Below, piece by piece: positions 43,065 to 54,850 of a DNA stretch of 64,000 bases. This stretch comes from Cheiracanthium punctorium (lineage: Eukaryota > Arthropoda > Arachnida > Araneae > Cheiracanthiidae): contig JAWZYV010013019.1 of assembly GCA_038373885.1 (NCBI GenBank), positions 124,001 to 188,000 on the forward strand, written 5' to 3'. The notes under the pieces were generated by a model. The model worked only from the letters and a program-made list of their open reading frames with translations, was not told where the DNA came from and did not search any database. How positions within the stretch are numbered: position 1 is the first letter of the stretch; the number at the start of each line of letters is the position of its first letter. The translations under genes and the position numbers were made by a program.

Positions 43065-45011
43065 TTACTTGGTAATGTCATTCAGACGTCTATAGTCAAC
43101 GCAGAACCGGGTGGAACCATCTTTCTTTCGGACCAAAACAATCGGCGAGGCCCACGGACTAGTCGATGGCTCGATGACGTCATCACGCTGCATCTCCTCT
43201 AAAAGTCTGCTCACCTCTTCTTGCTTAGCAAACGGCAGCCGCCTAGGATGTTGCTTGATGGGAGAATGGCTGCTTGCGTCTATTCTATGTTGCGTTAACC
43301 TCGTACGGCCAAAGTCACCGGAAGTACGAGAGAAGAGGTCTTCAAATTCAGCTATTACTTTCTCTGCAGCGCTTCTCTGTTCTGCCGTTAACTCCACGTC
43401 TTGTAATAATTCCTTCGTCAGGCACTCGGAAGATTTAGCTGTCATTTGGTTGATGTTCTTATTAATGCAGGTAACAGGAGTGCATGTCGCCAACACTTCA
43501 TTTTTCTTTATCACCTTCGACTTGTCCGTCACATTTACTACTCTAACTGGAATTTCTGTTCTCGACAAGTCCACAAGTGTTGCTCCCACAAGTACTCCTC
43601 TGATGGAATCACTATTGCTTGGGTGTTCGATTAATCCAAAACGGAATTTATTGCTTTCTTTTACTGTTCCAGAAATTATTGAATCAGTTCTGGGAGGTAG
43701 AGTGATATCAGTCTGGGCTATTATTTGCTGAACAGGCAAAACAGTTTCATTTCTAATATCGAACGCAGCTATTTCTTCTGAATCTGAACGAAGCTCATTA
43801 TTCTTAAAGTCCAAATTAAATTTATGTGATTTTAAAAAGTCCAGTCCGAGAATAAAAGAGTCTGTAATATTGGCGACATATACCACATGGTCGTATCTGG
43901 TATTCCCAAACGTGATTTCTACTTGCGCTTTTCCGCCCACTTCGATCTTGTCACCTGTCACAGTCTGGAGGGTCAGCGAGGGCGGAGTCCAGATAATCTT
44001 CAAGTTCAATTTCTTGGCCAGATCCGTCCTTATGATGGTTACGTTCGCTCCAGTATCAATCACCATGTGGCATGGGGAACCATTAACGTATCCCAGTACG
44101 AATAGTCCATTACTGCCGCCATTCACTGATGAAATCTGTAAGACTTTCAAACAGGGCTTTCGAATATCCCTCAGTCTCTGTTCCTGAAAGTCGTCTCTTT
44201 TCTGTCTTCCTTCATGGGCTTCTCTGGTGCATTGATAACTGCGATCTTTACAACGAGAGTTCTTTTGTGCGTCGCAGTATTTTCGTAAATTCCCCTCGCT
44301 GTTGCACCTCCAACATTTCACTTTTCTTGGCTCTGACCGTTCTTGTCGTTCCACAAGGTTTTCCAGGGTCTTTAATTTATTCTCTAATCTCTCCATTTCT
44401 CCATCCGTAGGCTCCTGGAATGACACAGCTCTAACATTATGCCGCTCTTTTCTTACGGCCAGCTGAGCTGCCTCTAGCTTCATGGCGAATACGAGGGCTG
44501 ACCTGAGATCTTTATAATCCACCAAGATCAATGCTTTCTGAATTTCAGAGTCCAAGAGGCCTTCAATAAAATGTTGCACTGCAACTTCTTCTCGAACATT
44601 ATCTGGATAACTGCCATAGGCTAGATGACACAGCCTATCAATGTCGGAAGCCAGCTCTTGGAGGGTCTCTCCAGGTCTCTGCATCCTTGACTTAAGTTGG
44701 ATTCTACTATATTCTTTCTGGCACTTCTCTCCGAATTTCATCTCCAAGGCACTGGCAAGGGCGTCAAAATCTCCTATCTTCGTCGCTCCGATAGTTTGCA
44801 ATACATTAATTGCATCTCCGCTAAGGGAAGCGGCCAGTTGATTAGCTTTCTCGGACTCGCTCCAACCATTGGCTCTGGCGACGATCGAAAATTGGGTCTT
44901 GTAAGCTTCCCAGGGAGTCTTTCCGTCATAGGCAGTAAGTTTCACTGCTGGGCGGTGTGAAGATAACCTGATGTTTTCGGGTAACTTTCCCAGCTTTACG
45001 AGAGAGTCCAA
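43065..45011 (-). pseudogene. Gypsy Gag-protease-RT start
   Basis: About 648 codons. Gag capsid-like region: 'PWEAYKTQFSIVARANGW', 'LAASLSGDAINVLQTI' and 'GEKCQKEYSRIQLKSRMQ'. Nucleocapsid motif: 'CWRCNSEGNLRKYC', with Asn where the zinc-binding His should be. Aspartic protease: 'MVIDTGANVTIIRTDLA' and 'ILGLDFL'. After a linker, RT entry: 'RRLPFAKQEEVSRLLEEM', 'SPWASPIVLVRKKDGSTRFC' and 'VDYRRLNDITK'. TAA at 43065-43067 interrupts RT in frame. Upstream it is in frame with the coiled-coil segment across TAA 45039-45041. The tabulated start codon is TTG and not a real start. Confidence 0.9.
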
Positions 45012-45038
45012 TTTTTCTTCAATTTTAGCTTCACATTC

Positions 45039-45542
45039 TTAATGTATTTTCGAAACTATATTTTCTTTCCAGTCTAGTTTCTCCTCAATTTTATTCTTAA
45101 ATTCTTCCCGCATTCTGCAAATATCTTGCTGCAATTCTTTAACATTTTCTTCTATTTTTCCTTCAATTCTTTGTTCATATTTCGTTTGAGTTTCTTCTAT
45201 GAGCGACATTCTTTTCTCCATTATCTCTTGATTTTCCTGCACACTCTTTTCGAATTTCTCTAATTTTCCCAAAGCAGTCTCCATTTTCTCCAATCCCAAT
45301 TTCATTCCTTCTTGTCCGGCTTCAATTTTCTTCTCTAAATCCGCTTTCATCTGTTCTTGTCCGGCTTCAATTTTCTTTTCTAAATCGGTCTGTCCTGCTT
45401 CAATTTTCTTCTCTAAATCCGCCTTCATCTGTTCTTGTCCAGCTTTCATCTCGTCTTGTCCAGCTTTCATCTCTTTTTTTATCTCATCTTGACCGAATTT
45501 CATCTCGTCTTGTCCGGATTTCATTTCCTGCATCATATTCAT
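45039..45542 (-). pseudogene. Gypsy Gag N-terminal coiled-coil repeat domain
   Basis: From the first ATG after the primer site (45542), 167 codons begin 'MNMMQEMKSGQDEMKFGQDE'. They consist of repeated 7- to 12-residue units (GQDEMK, GQEQMKADLEKKIEA), then a longer Glu/Lys-rich coiled coil. The domain likely drives Gag multimerisation. Similar GQ-E-M coiled coils are, to my knowledge, common in arachnid Gypsy Gags. TAA at 45039-45041 separates it from the rest of Gag in the same frame. The repeated DNA invites copy-number change. Confidence 0.8.
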
Positions 45543-45613
45543 CAGCTTTTGAAGTTGTTTTCCATTTTTTGTCTAGTCAAAACCATAAACTGGAAAATTA
45601 AAGTCTTTCTTTA

Positions 45614-45633
45614 GAACCCCGATTCTGACACCA
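45614..45633 (-). promoter_or_regulatory. Primer-binding site, tRNA-Leu type
   Basis: Two bases inside the 5' LTR, the minus strand reads TGGTGTCAGAATCGGGGTTC. This is complementary to a tRNA 3' end ending CTGACACCA, the pattern of tRNA-Leu acceptors. The exact isoacceptor cannot be named from this window. Confidence 0.75.
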
Positions 45634-45635
45634 AA

Positions 45636-46549
45636 TGTTGCGGAATTACTCTGCTACTCCTGGGGTTCGTCGTTCTGAAGTCCAGTTGGTGTAAAAAGTT
45701 CAAGTAAAAAGGCACTTGTCAGGATGGAACACAAACTTTATTGCTTCTAGAACTTCGTAGAGCAATCAGTTGTACACAATACACAAGCACAATCTAGCAG
45801 TAACGTGCTTTTAACAGTCCGCTTAGATCAGAAGCTCTCACAAATGCTGTATTCCTCACACAAAATAAGTCACTTTCACAGGCAAAAATTCAGTGAAAAT
45901 ATACGAGAAATAACACTAACAGTCTCTCAAGACTCAGCGATGAAGAATTTACACACAGCACTTTGAAAACAGCTTCGTAAAGCAAGCTAAAACACAGCTT
46001 CTATAGCACTATCAATTCACAAGCGTACTGAGAGCTCTTCACACATCGAGCGTTCAACTCGCACTGACTGACTTCAGGGCGATGCCCGCTTCTATAAATA
46101 TCCGACGCAGGAGGTACAAGAGGTTTCCAGAAAAGTCAATTTCTCGAGGGTTCTACATAAAGCGTGAATTTTGATTACGTCATAGAAGAGAAATGTTAGG
46201 TTATTATGCGTTTTTAATACAGGAAAAACAACTTCCAGGCTCCATTGGGAAAATCGCGCCAAATGACCAAAAAGTCGCCAAGCTTGGCGACTTTTGCCGA
46301 AATATCGCCAAATTTGGCGCCAAAAATAAGTCCTCAAAAGTGAAGAGATCTAAGCTCTAGGACTAATATTTCTCGAGTTTTCTAGAAATTCCATATATTT
46401 GAATGGGAAACCGAAACCTCCGTATCTCCGGTTCTAATTGGCCGATTTTGATGCAACAAAAAGCAAAATTTATCTATTTGAAGCGTAGAATACGAATTTT
46501 ACACCACTTCAAGCCCCAGAGCAGCGGGCCGCCCCGAAAATTCGTAACA
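45636..46549 (-). repeat. Gypsy B 5' LTR, 914 bp
   Basis: Same length as the 3' LTR. Differences seen by eye are single substitutions, for example 'gttctgaagtcc' against 'gttctaaagtcc' and 'ttttgccga' against 'ttttggcga'. It carries the promoter for the element, on the minus strand. Confidence 0.95.
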
Positions 46550-47460
46550 ATATATATTCTAAAAATTAACATTTTTCAAAATCCTCAAAATGCGATAACT
46601 GTATAAAACCAAGAAATAAATGAAAATTGTACTGCGCATCAAGCTGAGTATTTCATTCATAATAATGTAAACAATTTTTCTTTCTCTTTGAAATATGTTT
46701 CGAATAATTAATCACGGTCCTAATTCTTTATTCCACCATAAGATAGCATAAAAACCGAACAAAGGACTAAAATCTTTACTTTACAATTAAACTACCTAAT
46801 TGCATTATACCGTGACTTAATTCTTTTTTCCGCAATTCATCCTCTTTACATGCTCACAAGAATTTACAATTAGTTTTTCGATGCCTAAAGAACACATTGA
46901 TACATCAGTAATTATATTCCTCTTAATTTTGTACCTCCATTAAAAGAAGGGGGGGGGGGTGAATTTCTCTTTGAAAAATTGAGCAAGCTAATTCTTTATT
47001 GGATTATTTATTTCCAGGTAAAAAAAAAAGGCGAGATATGTTTTGATTAATTGCCCTTATTTAGAAGAATGTTTTTACAAAGTTTTAAAAAAGCGAGACA
47101 TATTCAAATTAGAGATCTTGTTTTGGGAAATAGCCTTTGAATATTTTTTCTAAATTTTAGGAATTACACTATAAGCGAAAATATTACTCGTTAAGTGTAC
47201 AACCACATTCGGCATCGTGTATATTGATAAAAGGAAAACAGACAAGTATTTTCTTTTCGAAAAACATTCGTTAAATAAAATAATACAAAGAGACAGAATG
47301 TGTAGTTAGTTTATTTCCGTATTTTTTTTTCTTTTTTCTTAAATAGACATGAGAAATAATTTTGCTTCATTCGTTATTTGAGAAAATGTTTATGAATGTC
47401 TTTTTTATGTAAGTGCATTTTCTAAACTCACTCATTAAATTAAAACCTTTTTTTTCTAGT
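46550..47460. repeat. Segmental duplication, copy 2, right part
   Basis: Continues the match to 34700-35610 from the right edge of the Gypsy insertion, after the ATAT duplication. Shares a poly-G run near 46949. Confidence 0.85.
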
Positions 47461-48400
47461 GAATACATCCACAGGATCTATGATTAGACCTCATGCATTT
47501 ATAAAAAGGTTACTGTTCTTAAGGCATTACGTGTTTCGTCAAATTATACTTTGCTTTGTTGGGCTTTAACAATCTTTCTTTTTTCTTAAATAAGCTTATG
47601 TACTTCCGTCATATGTTAATATGGTTAATTGATCTTTATATCATTTATATTAGAAGAATAATATTTTGGAAAGTTCGGACAAATCTTTTCTTCTCTTTAA
47701 ATATCAAGGAATCAAGGAATAATTTACAGTCAGCTCCTTTAAGCCTGAGACAATCCAGTGTCTTCACTTTTGAGTACACCTTGTATATTATTAAATATAG
47801 GCTTAAGATATTTGGCCTTGTATATTATTAAATATAGGCCCATAATCAAAGCTCCGCCATTTAGGGCGGTGTGCATTAAATATTATAGTGAGCGAATGGG
47901 ATTCCTTAAAAAAAATGTTTCATTATCACTAGAAGGCGATTTAAAATAATATGAAAATTCTCCCGACACGCAGAGGTATAAAAAATCTACTTCATAATCT
48001 CTTCATTGTTCTTCTCACTTGAGTAGAGTTGTTACTCAAACAAGATGGCGCCTTTTTTATGAAACTCATTTACCGAAATGTCGATTCTGCACCAGTGGCT
48101 TTGCGTCAATATGGGACACTAAAAAGGAATTCGAAACCTTTCAATGACAGCTATGGGGCTACGAAAAATCATGTAGAGTAAAAGGAAGAGAGTCAAAACA
48201 CAGTCAAAGGTATGTTCAAGGACATTAAAATTATGAAAGATAAAAGTTTTCAATAAAAATCAGACATACGCATGAAAACGATTCATTTAGACAGCGGACA
48301 TTTTTAGAAACAAATTATTCAATCATAAAATTGTTATTTCATCTGAAGGATACATTTTCTTCACACAGAAAGAACTTATTTTATTCTGTTTTAAAAAAGT
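47461..48400. other. No gene seen
   Basis: Includes a duplicated word 'ttgtatattattaaatatagg' (47779 and 47818). Frames here have no motifs. Confidence 0.5.
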
Positions 48401-48409
48401 AAAAAGCTC

Positions 48410-48590
48410 TATAAGTAAGACTCCTTTATCTGAAGGCAATTAATCAAAACAGATTTGTACGCACTTTTTTTTCTCCTTCACCTTAAAATAAATAATCCAG
48501 TAAAGAAGTAGTTGCCTTCATTTTTCAGATAAATCCTTCTTTTTAATGGAAGCATAAAATTAAATGGAGTATAATTACTGTCGTATCAAT
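48410..48590 (-). repeat. Inverted partial third copy of the 33.9/38.7 kb duplication
   Basis: 'ggcaattaatcaaaacagat', 'aaataaataatccagtaaag' and 'ggagtataattactg' are complements of ordered segments at 35090-35210 and 46920-47060. Diverged and partial. Confidence 0.6.
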
Positions 48591-48599
48591 ATTCTCTCT

Positions 48600-49800
48600 A
48601 GTCACGGAAAAAGTAATTGTGAATTCTCGTGAGGTATGTAATAGAAAAAAACAGCGTCGTTTTAACGCGATTAAGTATTTTAATTGCAAAATAAAGATTT
48701 AGGCTTTCTCTTTCGTCCATATTGTCTCCAATGAAAGTATTGCAAAATGTAGATTGCTTCATTTGTTGGAAGCGAAATTACGCAGAAGTACAAAGATACA
48801 ATTTGATTAATTTGATAAATCGGTGTTACACATATCTGCATGAAAATATCATATTACCGTGGTTCCTTCATGAACTGTAAATATTTTTAACTAATTTCTA
48901 ACTCTTATAAATAAAGTAATGAGTGAAGCTGTTAATTACTGAAATAACTTTAAAGCGAAGAGAGTCTACTTTCGTAACATGAGTATTGGTAAAATTTTAA
49001 CTATGATCATAGTTATATACATTTAAATGAACTGTTGTCGTGGTTAAAATGTGTTTTCTTCACTTCTGAATATTAAATATTTCTCATTACTGAGTTTATT
49101 CACAGTAGCTGAAGACACTGTTTCCTTCAATTTGAGAATGTATAGATGAATGAATAAATAAGTGCCCAAAAACGAATGCAACATAACAAGAATCTCTTAT
49201 TTCTGTGTTACATTCCAACAAAGTTATGTAAGGATGATATGAAATCAAAATATACTTTTAATTTTACTTACAATCTGAAAATGATTAAAATGTATCGAGA
49301 CTTACTTTATTTTTCTGAAAGAAAACTTTCATTTTAATGATCTAGATTTGCTTTCAATTTAAATAAATCGACCACTTAAAATTAATTTCATTTTTTTAAG
49401 CAAAATCTCACTTTAATGTTACTAACTTGCTTTCAACTTGAATTGAACAGATTATTAAATGATGACTCATTTTTTTTTAATGAAATATCTCATTTTAGTG
49501 CAATTTAAAATAAATCCGATATAGTTGCGTAACAGTGTCTCCTCCAAATCTTTATTGAGATAATGGATCCACTTAGCATTATTTTGGGGACAACTAAAAA
49601 AGAATCTGATGTGACTCCACTCGAATTTTTGAACACTCGATCTTTACCAAGCGTTTAAATAAATTTAATTCAGATCACTCGAATGCAGTGTACAAACGCT
49701 ATTGCACTTCATAGAAGTTGAGTTTATAGGCCACAATGCCTAAGAATACTTTCTTGCAGCCTAGTAAAAAACCTATGATCCTACACAAACCGAAATCTAT
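48600..49800. other. No gene seen
   Basis: AT-rich. A set of loosely similar 'cattttaatg..ctagatttgctttcaattt' words recurs three times at 49330-49510. Confidence 0.45.
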
Positions 49801-49803
49801 ATA

Positions 49804-51344
49804 CACTGGCCTCCAAAAGTTAAGGAAAAACATATTTCGAAGCTCATCATGAAAAAAATAATACTAACAATAAAATTTATAGTTTATATAAATGATAAAA
49901 ATAAACTTTATGCAATTTTGTACAAAAACGATTAGCCACCACTTTTTTTTGTTGTTATAGGAAAGAACAGGCATATATGCGTGATCGAAAAATATGTAAA
50001 TATCAAACTTTCGTAATTACGCTTGCAACTTTTGCTGATTTACAAATTTTGTTAGCAGAGGGTTCCTCAATATCTGTGAGAAGCCGTTTGCCCGATTCGT
50101 TGAGGTGGCTGGCGGTCGGTTGGATGGATGGAAATGGAGCTGTCACTGGCTGATGCTGATAGGTGTCTTAATGTGTCGCGCACTGTGGCCTCGGTCTCTG
50201 GAATCAATACCAGACCGAAGCTTCTGTGCCCAAAAGACATGTTCCAGGCCACCCACGAGCTATAGCACCTGCAGAAGACCGTTTTATAGGTCTTTCGGTC
50301 CGAAGGAGAATAAGCATCTCTGAGCCGCAACTTGTGGCAGACCACTCTGTAGCAACAAAGAGAAGAATATCCGCTAGTACGGTACGAAGGCGTCTTCACA
50401 ATGCAGGTCTCTACGCAAGGCGACTAGTTGTGTGTGTCCTCCTCAACGGATCAGAAGGGCCAGCTTATCTTGGACAAGAGAACACGTTTCCTGGACCAGA
50501 CAGCGATTGACTTATCTGTTCTATACAGACGAGACCAGATTCACACTGGAGATCAGGGTGTCTGCTGATGGGGAGAGAACAAAGCACCAACCATCAATCC
50601 AACACTGTTGGAAAGACACAGCTACAGGGGTGGTGGAATAATGGTTTGTGCAGGGATCTCACTCGGTGGTCACATTGTGCATTCGCATGTGTTCTAGGGA
50701 GGAACTCTGACGGGTGTGAGATATCGGAATGAGATCCTTGATCATAAATGTCCTCCCATATGCCGGTGCAATTGGCAATGATTTCATTCTTATGCATGAT
50801 AATGCACGACCTCACCGAGCTGAATAACTTGAGGATATAGGTTTAGAGCGAATGGAATGTCCAGCTCAATCTTCAGACCTCAATCCGATATAGCATCTCT
50901 GAGACTATCTTGGTAGACATTTTGCTGCTTTAAGTCATCCTCCAAGGTCTAAGGAGAGCTGGAACAAAGCTTACTGCGTGTTTGGTCTTCGCTTCCCGTT
51001 TCAATAAGCGATAACTTAATTGACAGCAGGGAAAGTCGATGCCTGCCGCTGTATAGAAACTAGGCGTGGGCATATCCCTTATTAAAACTCCTTTATTATT
51101 CTGCTAGGTTTCTGCGAGATTTTAGCTCTTAAAGCTGTGACATATTATTTTTTCCAATAATGCCTTTTGCAGCGGGATTGTTACTTTTTGTAAATCTTTT
51201 TTTTTTCTTAAGTAAACTTCTATATATTGCAGTCAACACATAACTGTTTTTTGCACATGTCATCCAATTTTGTTGCTTCTATTATTATTCATTTGCAAAT
51301 TAGGCGCAAAAAACCGGTCGTTCCTTAACTTTTAGAGGCCAGTG
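49804..51344 (+). mobile_element. Tc1-like transposon, 1541 bp
   Basis: The left end CACTGGCCTCCAAAAGTTAA and the complement of the right end, CACTGGCCTCTAAAAGTTAA, differ at one base. Both continue into 'gga' and are flanked by TA (49802-49803, 51345-51346). The total length is normal for Tc1 elements. The interior has a plus-strand transposase remnant in the usual place. Confidence 0.95.
50125..51063 (+). pseudogene. Tc1-like transposase, inactivated
   Basis: Frame segments give the N-terminal DNA-binding part ('GHPRAIAPAEDRFIGLSVRR', 'ISASTVRRRLHNAGLYARR') and the first catalytic region ('FYTDETRFTL', Asp at 50528-50530). The second ('MHDNARPHRA', Asp at 50798-50800) is followed by 'SSDLNPI' and a stop at 50891-50893, exactly where the third catalytic residue (Glu, in N-P-I-E-H-L-W-D) should be. 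'LGRHFAA' and a C-terminal tail follow. Several frameshifts and stops. The protein would cut and join TIRs at TA sites; this copy cannot. Confidence 0.9.
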
Positions 51345-51346
51345 TA

Positions 51347-52630
51347 TTATGTAAGACATTGAACAATAATATACATACCCAATTTGCACTCAATCGAATG
51401 CACTGTACACTAAATGACATGCTTATGGCGACGGCATCGTTATGACATGGCATCGTTAAGCAAGAAATTATTTTAACATCAAAAAATATTTAGCTTTCTT
51501 TAATTTCGTGTTTAACGTAATTCACTAGTTCGTATCCATTGAGGTATACTAACAGTCTGACAAACAAAGAATCTAACAAACACGACAAAGTCATAAAGGT
51601 TTTATTTATGCATTGCTAAGTTTTAAGAATCTTTTTCCAGTTCTTTAAAATAGAATCCGACGATAAATGAATACGCAATAAGCGATTTAATATACAATAA
51701 ACGAATGATAAGCATAATAAATATTTTACTTGCAAATAAACTTCATGTGTGGACTTTCGACTTTCTTTTATGTTCGAAAAGTGCTCGAGTTCTTTTGAAT
51801 TTTTGAAATAATTTTTCGTTAAACACCAACGTAAATCAGGGAAGAACTATTTCCGAAATTCCTTTTTAAAATTAAATATTCTTTAGGAACAGAAATGTAT
51901 TGTATATTTATCTATGACGAATCGCATTGCAAGTCTTCGGGAACTGATCGAATCAGCACAGCCGGTTTTCATCAAAGTGCACTTACAAAATTATTTTCCG
52001 TTCATTTGATACGGGAATTTTCTTGAGTACCTTTACCGGAGTTTAATTGAAATAATAAAGACGAACCGAAAAATATGTCTGAAATTAAATAAGAATTTTT
52101 TTTCTCGTCAAAGTATTTAAAGTTCCTTCAAGTAAAATAAAATTTTCTAATGACCATGAGTCATTATATAAATAAATCAGTGTTTGCTCTTGGAAAATAT
52201 TTAATTCCCAAAAAATTATCACGCTTGACGTCACGTATTTGTTCATATCATCGTCTGGGAGTGAAATTAAACAAAAAATTTTAAGAAATGCAAACAATGG
52301 CCGTACTGTCTTTAGAATATAAAAGAAGCGTGTGTAAGAGTATATAATGTTAAGCTAATATGTCAAAGTATTTTGTGTCTGCGTAAAATTAGTAAAAATT
52401 TCAAGTATGTATGTGGGGCTGCCTGCACATATTAAATACATAATATATGCTATATGAAAATAAATTAATCTGCATATTACAGTATACGGGAGGAAATTTA
52501 TCCACTTAAAAACACATACTGCGAAAAAAAGTGAATCGGAACTTATTCCTGTATTATAAAATCTGTTCATATGCATATGACTTCGCATTACAGCCGTTTT
52601 ACTGCAGTAATTAAGCTTCACCAATTACTG
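51347..52630. other. No gene seen
   Basis: AT-rich, with short frames on both strands (for example 52085-52297 and 52355-52624, minus) lacking recognisable motifs. Confidence 0.5.
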
Positions 52631-52634
52631 AACA

Positions 52635-52793
52635 TGCTAGATGGCTGAAATGTGAAGGTCCAGCGTTCTGATATACCTTAATACTGTCGATCAAACAGTC
52701 TGGAGTTTTGGGCGGTTTTCTTCAGATGTAACATGAATACTCGTTAGAAACCCTTAGTCCTCCGCCAAAAGCACCCCACTCCAGATATAGCCA
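52635..52793 (+). repeat. tRNA-derived SINE, copy 3
   Basis: Head 'agatggctgaaatgtgaagg' with an eroded B box ('agcgttctgat'). Body: 'cagtctggagttttgggcgg', 'ttttcttcagatgtaacatg', 'aatactcgttagaa' and 'agtcctccgccaaaagcacc'. Confidence 0.8.
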
Positions 52794-52889
52794 TTGCGTA
52801 GATTTGCCTTAACACAACATACACACCAATTACATCATACTCATTCTCTCAACTAGCTCCGGGAGAAAACTCAAAATTTATATCGATTT

Positions 52890-53280
52890 TCATGTAAAAT
52901 CTTTATTTCGTAGAAAGATACGTAATCAATAAAATGAGCAACACGTGAAACAATATCCAGCTGTGCTCAGTGAATGATTGACTGTAACAGACTTAAAATT
53001 TTCCATTTTTCACTGTCTGAAATAAATAACTACCACAATGCCTCTACCGCAAAACTTTACCCTTATACTTTTAAAAATTGATTTCCCTGAGTTCAAAACT
53101 TTTCACTCTCTTCCACCTCCCCGCACCGTTATTCCTGTTTTGAGAGTATTTTGGAGAACCTTGAAAACTAATTTGTCAGCGTTTACTCCCAAAAATGTAA
53201 AATCCGCAAGAACAATATTGCGCAGTGTTTGTGTAAGTGACAGAGCGCTTTTCCCCCCCGCTTTCTTAATCGATACACGC
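52890..53280. repeat. Direct duplication ~380 bp, copy 1
   Basis: Matches 55560-55935 in order: 'gtgaaacaatat', 'gtgaatgattgactgtaac', 'ccacaatgcc', 'aaaactaatttg' and 'ccaaaaatgtaaaatc'. An 81-codon frame (53038-53283) is not conserved in copy 2, so coding is not supported. Confidence 0.75.
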
Positions 53281-53870
53281 TGAATGTTCTGATTTAATAT
53301 ATTTTCAATTATAAGGCTTGAGCACACGTAACCAAATTTGCATAAAGGTGTGTGCGTCATAGAGAACTGAGCATGTAATTTCGAAAGCGTTATACAGTGG
53401 CGTCTTGACTAATGCGAAGGATGCGTTCGAAGATCCCTGTCGTAAGTGAAAAATTTGCGTTGGGAAGCAGGGTATATATACGACTTTATGAGATACATAC
53501 AAAGTTACTTTAGACACTTATAAACACCCCTCGAACTGTTTTAAACCATTCCTTAAGTATATATTACTATTTCCTACATAAAGTAATGAATAAAACCAGG
53601 CTTAAACTGAGACGGTTTGGGTACTTTCGCTTTCAGTGATGCTACGAGCGATGAAATACAGTTCGCTGATTGGCTCTTTTCTTCAGAAGCAAATCACGAA
53701 GTTCTGAAATGCGTTGCACGTGAAAAACGAGCATAATACAGATCAGGTTTTAGCACGAGTCCACTTAATTCAGAATGACAAAGTGCAGAACGAAAAGGAA
53801 GCAACATTTTGATCCGATTTCGAAATTGCGAAAAACTTTTTTTTTTCTAAACCACTAATAATATAGGGGA
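53281..53870. other. No gene seen
   Basis: Contains 'tacagtggcgtcttgactaatgcg' near 53394, which resembles a transposon end, but no partner was found. Confidence 0.4.
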
Positions 53871-53875
53871 AGGTG

Positions 53876-54848
53876 ACCCAAAATGATCCTATCGGATAAA
53901 ACGATCCTCATATGTTTTCTTAGATACAGGTGGCGCTATCTATCAGATAACACATAAACTAGTTGTACCAAGTGAAGAAGACGCAATGGCAGTATTAAAG
54001 AAATCTCAATATTACACGTCTAAACAGAATTCTTCGAAAAATTGGGTTTTATAACATCTGTTATAAGGTAAGAACTACCTTTCCTATTTATTTTGATATG
54101 AGGTCTTTCATGTACAGAAATATGACTGGTTTACTGAAAAGAGTATGTTTTTAGGTAAAAGTTGCACTTGCTATGTTTGTCGTGTTTCTCGGCGTCATCC
54201 AGTAATATTACCTGAAGTCGGCACCCATATTGCTGGCTAAAATGAGCCATCGACTTAAGACACTCCAATACCGGGTCCTAAACATCATGGCATGCCTAAC
54301 CGTTCTCAAAATCCATGACTCCCCGTAACATTATTAAATTTATTTCCACGTTTATTGTAGGCTATAATTTTTTTTAAATTATAATTTTGAAATATTCCGT
54401 TTTATTGCTTGTGACACTTTTTTTACTCAAAAGTATTCTTGAAATAAATTATGCATTCTATACGATTGTAAAACATTTTATTTCATTATTTATAGTCATA
54501 ATCACTTAATGTATGTAAAATATGCGATCATAATCACTGTAAAATATGTAATCACTTTTACATAGCTTATTTTGCCGATAAAAAATATTGCAATTTAAAA
54601 TGAAGGATTGTCCTTTGGTTGATGGTAAAGTGATCCAGGGCACTTTCCCAAAATTAATATTTTTTCAAGTCTCAGTGTGCATTTAAAATATTATTAAAAT
54701 CTGTTTATGATGCAAAATATGATGTAAATATAGCAAGAATGCAAAATATAATGTAAATATTGATAGAATACAAAATATAATGTAAATATAGCAATATTAT
54801 TTTGCACAAGCTTGAACTTTAAGCAGATCATTTTGGGCCACTTTCCTT
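53876..54848. mobile_element. TIR element with TA duplication, 973 bp
   Basis: The left GGGGAAGGTGACCCAAAATG and the complement of the right end, AAGGAAAGTGGCCCAAAATG, continue into 'atc'. TA flanks both ends (53874-53875, 54849-54850). An internal ~38 bp triplicate ('caaaatataatgtaaatat') lies at 54711-54795. Non-autonomous; probably Tc1/mariner/pogo supergroup. Confidence 0.75.
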
Positions 54849-54850
54849 TA

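Larger units (their letters stand above)
39324..46549 (-). mobile_element. Gypsy LTR retrotransposon (copy B), complete structure, 7226 bp
   Basis: Minus-strand element with LTRs of equal length at 45636-46549 (5') and 39324-40237 (3'), each TG...CA in plus numbering. It has ATAT target duplications (39320-39323, 46550-46553), a tRNA-Leu-type primer site and a polypurine tract. Internal order is Gag coiled coil, Gag, CCHC-like motif, protease, RT, RNase H, integrase, with no envelope frame. LTRs differ by about eight substitutions by eye (~99% identity), so it is recent. As read, it carries three in-frame stops (45039, 43065, 41905) and two frameshifts (~42700, ~42560), so it is defective unless these are assembly errors. 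Confidence 0.95.

Noticed and set aside
43111..44960. Plus-strand frames over the Gypsy B Pol/Gag region
   Set aside because: Antisense shadows of a GC-richer coding region.
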